Source: Thalassotalea sp. ND16A (GTDB lineage Bacteria; Pseudomonadota; Gammaproteobacteria; Enterobacterales; Alteromonadaceae). Taken from it: 64,000 nt of DNA. How positions within the stretch are numbered: the first letter of the stretch is position 1; every line of letters starts with the position of its first letter. Under the pieces are notes generated by a model that saw nothing but the letters and a program-made list of their open reading frames with translations, made no database searches and was not told the DNA's origin. The stretch lies in assembly GCF_000764205.1 (NCBI RefSeq), contig NZ_JQDZ01000068.1, positions 62,001 to 126,000 of the forward strand, written 5' to 3'. The position numbers and the translations under genes were made by a program. Below, piece after piece: positions 24,836-33,394 of this stretch.

Positions 24836-27800
24836 TTTTCTGAGGTTATCTTTGCCGTTTTTGAGCCCATTTGCAGTAAGCTGGGGAGAAATATTAAGGT
24901 GAATAATGTACTGATACTCATGCCGCCAATAATAACCGCGGCAATGCCTCGATATAATTCAGTGCCTGCACCGGGGATTAACAATAATGGCAGCATGCCG
25001 AAAATGCTGGTTAAAGTGCTCATTAATATCGGCCGCAGACGCAGTCTAACCGCCTGTTTTACCGCTTGCGGCCGGGACAAACCATCACGTTCTGCTTGCC
25101 GGGTTTGATGGACCAGTAAGATAGAGTTATTGACCACAAGCCCTAACAAGATGATAAACCCTATCATGGTAAGCAAGTCTAAAGGCTGAAATCCAGTGAC
25201 CAGATTGGTTAACTGCAAGCTAATGATACCGCCAACGGTGGCAAGAGGAATGGTTAACACCACCAATAAGCTGTCGGTAAAATTTTTAAATAACGCAGAC
25301 ATCAATAAGTACAAGATAACTAACGCCAATAAAAAGCTGCGGCTCATATTGCTAATGGCCAGGGTGAGTGCCTCGGCAGTACCGCGGTAAGCAACATGGC
25401 TATTTTGATCAAGGTTGGCCAAAATTTGCGGAGCAACATCCGTTTTTATGGTATTAATCGATTGCTCTAACGACCAATTATCCGGTGGCGTTACTTGCAA
25501 AGTAATGGTGCGCTGACGATCAACCCGGCGAATCGTTGACGGGCCAGCAGTGCGCTCTAGGCTTGCCAGTTCCCCGACTAATTGTACCCCTGCATTTGGC
25601 GTATATAAGGGGATAGCCGCCAACTCTTCCGGGTTATGCCAATCTTCACTACGAACAAAAATGTTTAATCGTTTTTGCCCATCAAAGTAGTCGCCAACAA
25701 ACAAACCTGTACCCAATGCCCGGCTTATGGCAGACATATCTTTGCGGCTCCAACCCGCCTCGGCAATACGGCGTTCATTAGGAATTAGCCGTAATTCTGG
25801 CTCCGCCAGCGATAACCCTGGTATTGGTCGGGTTTGTGCGCCGGGTAATGCTTTTGCCAGGGCCGAAAAACCAACTTGTGCAGCACGCAATAATTCATCT
25901 TCGTTGTTACTTTGAATATCGATATCAATGATCCGACCGCCGCCAAGGCCCCTAAATAATTGTGTTTGCTGAGCAAACGCTATGGTGTCGGGGAAGCCGC
26001 TTAACACTTGTTGATTCAAAATGTTTACAATTTGTTTAATGTTTTCGGCGTCTTGCGCGCGTCCGCCCATAAAACCGAAACTGCCAAATATACCCATCCA
26101 GGTGTGATCCAATTTCGGTTGTTGTTCACCATCAAGGTGCGGCTTTATCCGCGCGTTGATGATATTCACCAGTTCCTCTCTACCGGCAGCCGCGCTAAGT
26201 CCTGGCGGTATCAAGATAAAGGCATTAAAAGAGTTTTGATTACCTTTGGGCAGGTAGTCTGCTTGTGGGAATAACAACCAGGAACCAAGCAGAGAACTGC
26301 AAATTAAACCAACCACCCAAAACGTTCGATACTTAGCGCTTCTGGTTAATTTCATTATTGCTTTGGTAATCGCATTCCACCAATGATCATGCGGGTCATG
26401 ACTATGAATTTGCTCAGTTAAACGGATAGCAGAAGTTGGCAACACCGTAATTGCGATCAACAAAGAGGCTGATACCGCAACGGCGATGGCGATTGCCAGG
26501 TCGGCAAACAGTTGTCCGGATACATCTTCTAAGAAGATGATTGGTACAAAGATAGCGACAGTGGTAATGGTTGATGCCAGCAGTGCTCCCCATACCTGCT
26601 CTGTACCTTGTTGCGCCGAGCCTTGCGGGTTGACACCATTTTCCCGAAAACGAATAATGTTCTCCAGTACCACAATCGCGGCATCCAATACCATGCCGAC
26701 GGCAAACGCTAAACCCGCCATCGAAATAATATTCAGACTACGGCCGCTGATGTCTAACGCAATAAAGGTGACAGTAATGGATATTGGAATGGCCATAGCT
26801 ACGGCCAGGGTCGCAGTAAATTTGCGCAGGAACCACCACAATACCGACACCGCCAACACGAACCCTAATAACAGGTTGTTGCGCACCATCCCCATAGAAC
26901 GTTTAATGTAGATTGTTTGATCGTACATTTGGATCAGTTCCAATTGAGCTTTTTTCAATGGACCGGAATTCAACTCTTTGATTGCCTGTTTAATGCCTTC
27001 ATCTACCGCAATGACGTTGACATTACTTTCTGCTTGCACGTTGATTGCGATTGCCATTTCGCCGTCCAGACTTAATTGGCCGGTTTGATCCGCCAAGGCC
27101 AAATTGGTCTGTGCCACGTCTTGTAAACGCACCGGGTTGCCATTACGCCAGTCGAGGATCAGCTCATCAAAAGAAGACGTATCGTAACCCCCGGCAAATC
27201 GTATGGTGTATCTTCGTCGACCAACATCATTAAACCCGCCTGATACGTCAATATTGCCGCCAACGGTACTGGCTATTTCCGGCAGGTCTAAGTTTAATGC
27301 TGCGGCTTTATAGGGGTCGAAGGTAACTCGAATTTCAGTCGGCAAACCACCAAAGGCATTGGTTTGGGCGACCCCTGGAACTCGTTCCAGTTTGGCCTGG
27401 ATCACATCTTCCACATAGTCTTGATAACTGGCGATATTATTCTTGTTGCCCGGTAAGGGGTGTAAGCCAATCCAGGCAATGGCGGTAAAAATGCTATTGC
27501 CGCCGACCGCAAGTACAGGTTCATCGGCATCGCTTGGATAACTTGGCACCTGATTTAGCGCGTTCATCACGTCTACCAGTGCCCGTTCCATGTTGGTGCC
27601 AGTTTGAAATTCCAGAGTGATAGAGCCAAACCCCTGACTGGCATTGGAGATCATTTTGTTGATGCCTTGCAGGCCTTTCAGCACATCTTCTTGTGGTTCG
27701 ATGATTTCTGCTTCCATCTCGTTTGGTGCTGCTGCTCGCCAGGATGTGGAAATACTGATGGTCGGCTGAGTTATGTTTGGCGTTAATTGAATTGGCAGTC

Positions 27801-27891
27801 GGTAAAGACTTAACGCGCCAAAAAGGAACGTCAGTAAGACACCAACAATCACCGCAGTTGGGTTATGTAATGCTGCCTGAGTCAGTTTCAT
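24820..27891 (-). CDS. RND efflux permease (second pump)
   Basis: The protein has 1023 residues, the normal length for this family. The order is helix 1 (about 12-30), porter domain, helices 2-6 (about 330-500), second porter domain, helices 8-12 (about 840-1005). GMVLDAAIVVLENI is the helix-4 proton-relay segment; here the second aspartate is Ala, unlike GMVVDNA in the first pump, which may affect coupling. It follows its adaptor with a 4-base overlap. The final residues YQVD and the stop are supplied by a MITE-like end, so the original C terminus was probably replaced. No regulator is adjacent. Confidence 0.93.
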   Translation of the reverse strand: MKLTQAALHNPTAVIVGVLLTFLFGALSLYRLPIQLTPNITQPTISISTSWRAAAPNEMEAEIIEPQEDVLKGLQGINKMISNASQGFGSITLEFQTGTNMERALVDVMNALNQVPSYPSDADEPVLAVGGNSIFTAIAWIGLHPLPGNKNNIASYQDYVEDVIQAKLERVPGVAQTNAFGGLPTEIRVTFDPYKAAALNLDLPEIASTVGGNIDVSGGFNDVGRRRYTIRFAGGYDTSSFDELILDWRNGNPVRLQDVAQTNLALADQTGQLSLDGEMAIAINVQAESNVNVIAVDEGIKQAIKELNSGPLKKAQLELIQMYDQTIYIKRSMGMVRNNLLLGFVLAVSVLWWFLRKFTATLAVAMAIPISITVTFIALDISGRSLNIISMAGLAFAVGMVLDAAIVVLENIIRFRENGVNPQGSAQQGTEQVWGALLASTITTVAIFVPIIFLEDVSGQLFADLAIAIAVAVSASLLIAITVLPTSAIRLTEQIHSHDPHDHWWNAITKAIMKLTRSAKYRTFWVVGLICSSLLGSWLLFPQADYLPKGNQNSFNAFILIPPGLSAAAGREELVNIINARIKPHLDGEQQPKLDHTWMGIFGSFGFMGGRAQDAENIKQIVNILNQQVLSGFPDTIAFAQQTQLFRGLGGGRIIDIDIQSNNEDELLRAAQVGFSALAKALPGAQTRPIPGLSLAEPELRLIPNERRIAEAGWSRKDMSAISRALGTGLFVGDYFDGQKRLNIFVRSEDWHNPEELAAIPLYTPNAGVQLVGELASLERTAGPSTIRRVDRQRTITLQVTPPDNWSLEQSINTIKTDVAPQILANLDQNSHVAYRGTAEALTLAISNMSRSFLLALVILYLLMSALFKNFTDSLLVVLTIPLATVGGIISLQLTNLVTGFQPLDLLTMIGFIILLGLVVNNSILLVHQTRQAERDGLSRPQAVKQAVRLRLRPILMSTLTSIFGMLPLLLIPGAGTELYRGIAAVIIGGMSISTLFTLIFLPSLLQMGSKTAKITSEKYQVD

Positions 27892-28988
27892 TGGATAACC
27901 AAATCAGAGTTATTGGTTTTTATGGTCACCATTTGCCCTGGCCGCAAGCGTTCGCCACCGCGGATCACAATTTTATCTCCGGGCCTAATATCGCCAATAA
28001 TTTCGATGTATGCGCCTGAGCCTCGTCCCAGGTTTACGCTGAGTCGTTCTGCACTATTATCGGCGTTAATGCGAAACACACTGACACCATCGCGCCTGAT
28101 AATGAGTGCGTCTCGGGCAACGGCCAATACTTTTTGACGCTCGCCGTTGGGGATTGATACTTTTACATTGAGACCAACCGGCCACCGGGTATTTTGTAAA
28201 TTTAATCTAAGTTCCATCAATCGAGATCTTTGGTCGGCCACCGCCACTAAACTTCTCACCGGTACAATAATGCTGCCCAGAGTTGACGTTACCGCAAGTT
28301 TCATCTCTTTTTTAATGTACGCATAGGCGCTAACCGGTACCGCCGCGGTAATTTCAAGGGTTGAGGTTGCAACTAAACGAACAATGTTAGTGCCTGGTTC
28401 AACCCGTTCACCCACATGCGATAAACGGCTGGTAATAATGCCGGCAAAAGGTGCCTTGAGCTGTAAATAGCTAATTTCTACTTTAATTTGTGCAAGTCGT
28501 GTCTTGGCGGCTTCCAGCTCCGATTGCTTTTCAGCATGTTCTGTACTGGTGTTTTCCATTTCTGTTTTTGAGGTCAGGTTGTTCGATGCAAGAGATTGCA
28601 GACGCTTTACTTCTTTACTGAGGTAAGACAAACGATGTTTGATACTACTAATCTGGGCGATTTGCTGTTGCGCAGTTAATAACAGAATTTGATTATCTAT
28701 CGTGGCAATATTTTGCCCTTCACTGACGTTATCACCAACCTCGGCCAAAGCTGTCAGTACACCGATGGTGCGGGCGGAGATTTGTGCATCACTTGGGCTG
28801 ATCACGGTGCCAGATACCTTGATCGTCGGGGCAAGTTCTTTTAACGCCGCAATGGTCACATTAACCGGAGTAGCAGCCGGGGCTTGCTGGGCAGCTAACG
28901 GCGTAGGCCACAGCCATACTAGAGCAAGATGAAACAGAGCAAGATGAAACAAAGCAACCAGCAAATGTTTGTGCGCAAGACTATACAT
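27888..28988 (-). CDS. RND efflux periplasmic adaptor (second MFP)
   Basis: The protein has 366 residues from the ATG at 28988; an upstream extension would run into the 75-bp repeat and is rejected. An AAGGAG box lies 13 bases before the ATG, longer than ideal. The signal peptide contains a duplicated LFHLAL caused by a 15-base tandem repeat. Lipoyl halves (ISARTIGVLTALAEVGDNV and LKAPFAGIITSRLSHVGER) flank a coiled coil; barrel and membrane-proximal domains follow. It pairs with the second RND permease by a 4-base overlap. Confidence 0.9.
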   Translation of the reverse strand: MYSLAHKHLLVALFHLALFHLALVWLWPTPLAAQQAPAATPVNVTIAALKELAPTIKVSGTVISPSDAQISARTIGVLTALAEVGDNVSEGQNIATIDNQILLLTAQQQIAQISSIKHRLSYLSKEVKRLQSLASNNLTSKTEMENTSTEHAEKQSELEAAKTRLAQIKVEISYLQLKAPFAGIITSRLSHVGERVEPGTNIVRLVATSTLEITAAVPVSAYAYIKKEMKLAVTSTLGSIIVPVRSLVAVADQRSRLMELRLNLQNTRWPVGLNVKVSIPNGERQKVLAVARDALIIRRDGVSVFRINADNSAERLSVNLGRGSGAYIEIIGDIRPGDKIVIRGGERLRPGQMVTIKTNNSDLVIQ

Positions 28989-29010
28989 GAGAGCACCCAG
29001 ACTCCTTTTA

Positions 29011-29085
29011 ATTAATACCAATCCGTATAATGATCTGCTCATTGAGCAACTCATATAAACAACACATGAGTTCCCCTTCGGGAAT
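29011..29085. repeat. 75-bp dispersed repeat, copy B
   Basis: This matches the reverse complement of 14212-14286 at 69 of 75 positions. It lies immediately upstream of the second adaptor gene and may carry or disturb its promoter. The rest of the 29086-29322 gap holds no gene; TTGACT at 29278 may be part of the promoter of the next gene. Confidence 0.85.
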
Positions 29086-29322
29086 TCTCAATTGATCACA
29101 TCATTACGCGAACCGGTATAGCGTATTCGATGGATGAGAAACATATTGCTGAAGTTAGAACCATATCTGTCCCTTTTTTGCGGGTTTGGCGATAATGTTA
29201 GTATAGGAGTGATTGCTTGAATTTGTTGATACCAAGTCCGATAATTTATTGGAATCACTGTCATCAACAGCGAATATTTGACTACAATTAACAGGTAGTA
29301 ATGATTTTGAGAGCCTGGGTCT

Positions 29323-30066
29323 ATGAACATGTTCCACTGGCGGCTGATGCTAATCACAACCTTAATGTGGGGGGTGATGCCCAGTGCCGTGGCAACTCAT
29401 AAATATCCACAAGCGGATGGATTTGTCCTGCAACGGCAGCAAATGGTTGCGACCATCAAAGACTATAAGGTTGCCGGGATCAACGTCAATGAGCAGCGCA
29501 TACTCAATGCCATGGCTAACGTCCCACGACATCGTTTTGTCCCGCCACATCAGCGCACTAAAGCCTATCAGGATTCACCGTTAAGCATTGGCTTTGGCCA
29601 AACTATTTCGCAACCCTACATCGTTGCTTTGATGACGCAACTGGCAGACATTAGTTTTGGCATGAAGGTTCTGGAAATTGGTACTGGCTCGGGCTATCAG
29701 GCGGCTATTTTATTTGAGCTAACCCCCAACGTCTATACCATGGAAATCATCAGTCCTTTGGCAAATCGAAGCGCCAAGTTATTTAACCAGTTGGCACTAA
29801 CCAAAATTAATCATCAGCACGGCAATGGTTATTATGGCTGGCCACAAAATTTGCAGTTTGATCGGATTCTGGTTACCGCCGCGGCCGCACATATTCCAGT
29901 ACCGCTGCTGAAACAATTAAAACCCGGAGGACGTATGGTGATCCCGATAGGGCCGGTATGGGGAAATCAGGAATTGCTATTGATCAGCAAAGACGAGTTA
30001 GGCAACAGCAGCACTCGCTCAATTTTACCGGTACGTTTTGTGCCGCTCACCGGCACTGGCAACTAG
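29323..30066 (+). CDS. Periplasmic-type protein-L-isoaspartate O-methyltransferase
   Basis: The protein has 247 residues. The methyltransferase core is clear: VPRHRFVP, GFGQTISQPYIVALM, the SAM motif VLEIGTGSGYQAA, and the C-terminal VRFVPLTG. It methylates isoaspartyl residues in damaged proteins. Unlike cytosolic Pcm it has an N-terminal signal peptide (about 1-25, PSAVATHK), predicting export to the periplasm, where SAM is not expected; the location is therefore puzzling. A second copy without a signal lies at 37553. It is followed after 25 bases by a membrane protein gene. Confidence 0.88.
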   Translation: MNMFHWRLMLITTLMWGVMPSAVATHKYPQADGFVLQRQQMVATIKDYKVAGINVNEQRILNAMANVPRHRFVPPHQRTKAYQDSPLSIGFGQTISQPYIVALMTQLADISFGMKVLEIGTGSGYQAAILFELTPNVYTMEIISPLANRSAKLFNQLALTKINHQHGNGYYGWPQNLQFDRILVTAAAAHIPVPLLKQLKPGGRMVIPIGPVWGNQELLLISKDELGNSSTRSILPVRFVPLTGTGN

Positions 30067-30091
30067 CGATGAAGGTAGTGCACCCAAAGCA

Positions 30092-32572
30092 ATGTTACTG
30101 CTCTGCAAAGCTCGTATCGTGATATTAGCCGCTAACCATTCTGAACGCCGACATGCTGGATTAATCACCTTGTTTGCATTGGCTCTGGTGAGCGCTGCCG
30201 TACTTAATTTTGAAGTTTTACTGACCCGCCATATTGCCATTGAACATTGGCACCATCTGACCACCGTTGTGATTGCTATTGCCTTGCTCGGCTTTGGTGT
30301 TGCCGGCAGTGTGGCAATGTTATTGAGCAAGTCAATTATCAGTCATTATCGGGGCTTTCTCCTGCTGTGTTCTCTGGCATTGGTGCTGAGTTTTCCCATA
30401 AGCCAACTGTTAGCAAGCATGATCCCATTGAATATGTTGGCCTTGCCCTGGTTTGGCCAGCAATTTTTCTATTTATTGCTGTATGCCTTGTGCTGGTTGC
30501 CACCATTTTTCCTGGCCGGTCTTTATATTATTGTCAACTTTATGCGTTGGCCTAGAGTGATATCAAGGCTATATGGTGCCGATCTTATTGGCGCGGCGTT
30601 AGGGGCGGCATTAGCGTTATTCATGCTCGAATTTGACCAATTTGCGTTTGGCATGTTACTTAGCCCGTTGCTGGCGATGGTGGCGCTATTGTTACTGTTG
30701 AGTCGCTTAGCGGCGAAAATAGCGATAATAACCTTAATCATTGCCAGTATCTCTATTTTGCTATTCTCCGGGCAACAGTTGTTGCCCGCAACCCAGGTTA
30801 ATGCTTTTAAAGAATTGAGCATTCGTCAAAATCAACTCGATGCAAAATTGTTATGGCAGCGGGATTCGGCACAGAGCCGACTATCCATGGTATCAAGCTC
30901 TGGCCAACATGCATCCCCCGGGTTAAGTTTGAATTCTGAGTCTGCGGCACTGCCACAATGGCAATTATTTCTCGATGGTGCGCAAGCCACACCCATATTG
31001 TTAAGCGCCGATAAAGGGACAAGTAAAGCGGTATTTGCACAATCGATTTACGCTGCTCCCTATCAATTACTCAAACGGCAGCCTGACGTCTTATTATTAG
31101 GGGCCGATCCTAGCTGGAACAGCTGGACCGCCTATTGGCAGCAGGCCAATTCCATTACTCTAATTGATCAACATAAGCATTTATTGCCGTTACTCACGGC
31201 AGTAAATGCTATGGCTGAGGATAACTCTACAGAGCAAGTGAGCAAGATAATCCCTGAGCAAGTGAAAATTGCCAATCTGCATCCCCGGCGTTTTGTGGAA
31301 ACAACAACACAGTATTTCGATCTGATCATGGCATCGATTGGCAGTGATCCTGTCGGCAGTGCTGCATTTAGCACGAATTACCTGATGACCTTGCAAGGGT
31401 TAAGCTCTGCCTTTGCGCAGTTAGAGCCAAATGGCGTCCTGGCCATCAGCAATATCATGGCGCCGCTGCCCAGAGATAACTTACGGGTGATCAATACGGT
31501 GGTCACTATGCTCAGGCAACAACAACTTGCTCCCCGACAACACTTGCTGGTGATCCGTGATTGGCGCACCTTGTTATTGCTAGTCAGTAAACAGCCGATC
31601 AACAAGCAACAAGCAGAGAAACTTTATCTTTGGAGCCAACAATGGCGTTTCGATCTGGCCGCGTTTCCCGGGTTAACCCGAGAACAGGCCAATCGCTATC
31701 ATATCAAATCAGGTGTCTTGTATTTTGATCTGATCGCCGCACTTACTGACCCAGCTAGTGAAGTAAAGAGTGCCGATTTAACTAACCAATATGCATTTGA
31801 TATCGCGCCGAGCACAGACCATAAGCCATATTTGTTTCACAGTTTTCGTTGGCAAAGCCTTGGCCAATTAATCGCAGACTTGCCACAACGCTGGCCATTG
31901 CTGGTGGGCTGGGGTTACATTCTCAGCCTGGCCTCATTAGCGCTAATAGCTCCGCTAGCATTAATTTTTATCATGCTGCCACTGTACATGAATCGGCAAC
32001 CGCAGCCGTCAGAATACAGAAAATTTCGGCCCCTGGTCTATTTTTCTTGCCTTGGTTTCGGTTTTATGGCGATTGAAATCGCCTTATTGCAACAAACAAT
32101 TTTACTACTGGATTCGCTCACTAGTGCACTGGCGACTGTGCTGAGCGCGGTGTTGATAGGTAGCGGCGCGGGCAGCATCTTATTTGGCGCTAAAACGATT
32201 TCACCGTCACGATTGATGTTGCTTATTTGGCTCTACAGCGCGGTATTGTTTTCCGCTTTTATCGGGTTTTTAGAGCTGTTTCAAGCAACGTTAGCCTGGT
32301 CGCATCTGGCCCGTATTTCCCTGGTGTTTATTGTTATCGCGGTGCTGACTATGCCATTGGGATTGCTGCTCCCCTACGGTCTGCGCCGACTGCCAGAGCA
32401 ACAGCCAATGTTGCTCGCCTGGTGTTGGGCGATTAACGGATTTGCATCGGTTACTGGGGTATTGGTTGCACCAATCATTGCCATGGAATTTGGTCTACAG
32501 GTACTGCTGGCTTCGGCCCTGTGCTGCTATTTACTGGCGGGATGGGTTAATTTGGCATCCACCAGGAGCTGA
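30092..32572 (+). CDS. Membrane spermidine-synthase-like protein
   Basis: The protein has about 826 residues from the ATG at 30092; the start is uncertain because no strong ribosome site is visible. Six or seven helices occupy about 15-250. A soluble middle (about 255-610) resembles the aminopropyltransferase/SAM fold, but the glycine-rich loop is degenerate (LLLGADPSWNSW). About six more helices follow (about 620-820), including MPLGLLLPYGLRRL. Membrane-embedded spermidine synthase-like proteins of this layout have no assigned reaction. It is probably cotranscribed with the isoaspartyl methyltransferase before it, and possibly with the ABC genes after a 141-base gap. Confidence 0.75.
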   Translation: MLLLCKARIVILAANHSERRHAGLITLFALALVSAAVLNFEVLLTRHIAIEHWHHLTTVVIAIALLGFGVAGSVAMLLSKSIISHYRGFLLLCSLALVLSFPISQLLASMIPLNMLALPWFGQQFFYLLLYALCWLPPFFLAGLYIIVNFMRWPRVISRLYGADLIGAALGAALALFMLEFDQFAFGMLLSPLLAMVALLLLLSRLAAKIAIITLIIASISILLFSGQQLLPATQVNAFKELSIRQNQLDAKLLWQRDSAQSRLSMVSSSGQHASPGLSLNSESAALPQWQLFLDGAQATPILLSADKGTSKAVFAQSIYAAPYQLLKRQPDVLLLGADPSWNSWTAYWQQANSITLIDQHKHLLPLLTAVNAMAEDNSTEQVSKIIPEQVKIANLHPRRFVETTTQYFDLIMASIGSDPVGSAAFSTNYLMTLQGLSSAFAQLEPNGVLAISNIMAPLPRDNLRVINTVVTMLRQQQLAPRQHLLVIRDWRTLLLLVSKQPINKQQAEKLYLWSQQWRFDLAAFPGLTREQANRYHIKSGVLYFDLIAALTDPASEVKSADLTNQYAFDIAPSTDHKPYLFHSFRWQSLGQLIADLPQRWPLLVGWGYILSLASLALIAPLALIFIMLPLYMNRQPQPSEYRKFRPLVYFSCLGFGFMAIEIALLQQTILLLDSLTSALATVLSAVLIGSGAGSILFGAKTISPSRLMLLIWLYSAVLFSAFIGFLELFQATLAWSHLARISLVFIVIAVLTMPLGLLLPYGLRRLPEQQPMLLAWCWAINGFASVTGVLVAPIIAMEFGLQVLLASALCCYLLAGWVNLASTRS

Positions 32573-32603
32573 TATCGTCATTGAGTCACACGTCTTGACT
32601 TGC

Positions 32604-32621
32604 AGGGGGGTAATTCCCCCT
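32604..32621 (+). terminator. G/C hairpin after the membrane synthase gene
   Basis: AGGGGG and CCCCCT pair around GTAATT, 32 bases past the stop codon. There is no T run, so it may be a processing stop or a weak attenuator. A -10-like TATACT at 32654-32659 may start a new transcript for the ABC genes. Confidence 0.4.
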
Positions 32622-32713
32622 AACAGGGAGATAATTTCCTTTAATCAATCGACTATACTCATATTTTAATTGTTTAGCTGTGATGACTTTACCATTTTGC
32701 AAAAGGGATCTAC

Positions 32714-33391
32714 TTGTTGTTAACTATTGCGGGGCTTAATTATCGGGTTAGGGATGGCAACGGCATGCGTCGGCTGCTTAGTGAACTGGCGCTTGAACTT
32801 GCTCAAGGTGAGTGCATCGCTTTAATGGGGGATAGTGGCTGTGGCAAAACCACTTTGCTTAACTTGATTGCAGGACTAGAACCTATGCAACAAGGGAAAA
32901 TCCAGGTCGCTGGCTTCTCGTTTAATGGTGCCTCCGAGGCTCAGCTAAGCAAGTTGCGCAAACAGCACCTAGGTATTATTTTTCAACAATTTAATTTACT
33001 TTCCAGTTTAACCGTGCGCGACAACATCGAGTTCAGTGCCCGTTTGGCCAATCGTTTTGACGCCAATTTATGTCTTAGGCTGGCAACAGAGCTAGGCATA
33101 AAACCGCTTTTTGACCGACTACCCGCGACATTATCTGGCGGTGAAATGCAACGGGTTGCGATTGCTAGGGCACTGGCGGCCCGGCCAAAGTTATTGCTTG
33201 CCGATGAGCCCACGGGCGATCTTGATGATAACAACAGTATTAAGGTGGTTACTCAGTTACTCCGTCTGGCCAATTTTCAGCAAGTCGGTTTGTTACTGGT
33301 AACCCACAGTAAACGCGTGGCCAGGCGGATGGATAAAATTTATCGCTTAAGTGAGGGAAAGTTAACCCTACTCACTGATGAGTCGGATTAA
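32714..33391 (+). CDS. ABC transporter ATPase, LolD/AttE-like
   Basis: The protein has 225 residues. Walker A is GDSGCGKTT (about 40), the Q-loop is FQQFNLL, the ABC signature is LSGGEMQRVA and Walker B is LLLADEPTGDLDD, all intact. It energises the FtsX-type permease that follows 3 bases later. Members of this MacB/LolD class move lipids, lipoproteins or peptides across or out of the inner membrane. The start codon is TTG with AGGG upstream; a second TTG follows immediately. Confidence 0.93.
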   Translation: MLLTIAGLNYRVRDGNGMRRLLSELALELAQGECIALMGDSGCGKTTLLNLIAGLEPMQQGKIQVAGFSFNGASEAQLSKLRKQHLGIIFQQFNLLSSLTVRDNIEFSARLANRFDANLCLRLATELGIKPLFDRLPATLSGGEMQRVAIARALAARPKLLLADEPTGDLDDNNSIKVVTQLLRLANFQQVGLLLVTHSKRVARRMDKIYRLSEGKLTLLTDESD

Positions 33392-33394
33392 TTA

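Noticed and set aside
29011-29054. Longer start for the second RND adaptor (to 29054)
   Set aside because: The extra 22 residues would come from the 75-bp dispersed repeat, and the signal peptide begins cleanly at the ATG at 28988.
14424-29054. Composite transposon formed by the two 75-bp repeats around the efflux operons
   Set aside because: The repeats are too short and carry no transposase; the genes between are of ordinary composition.
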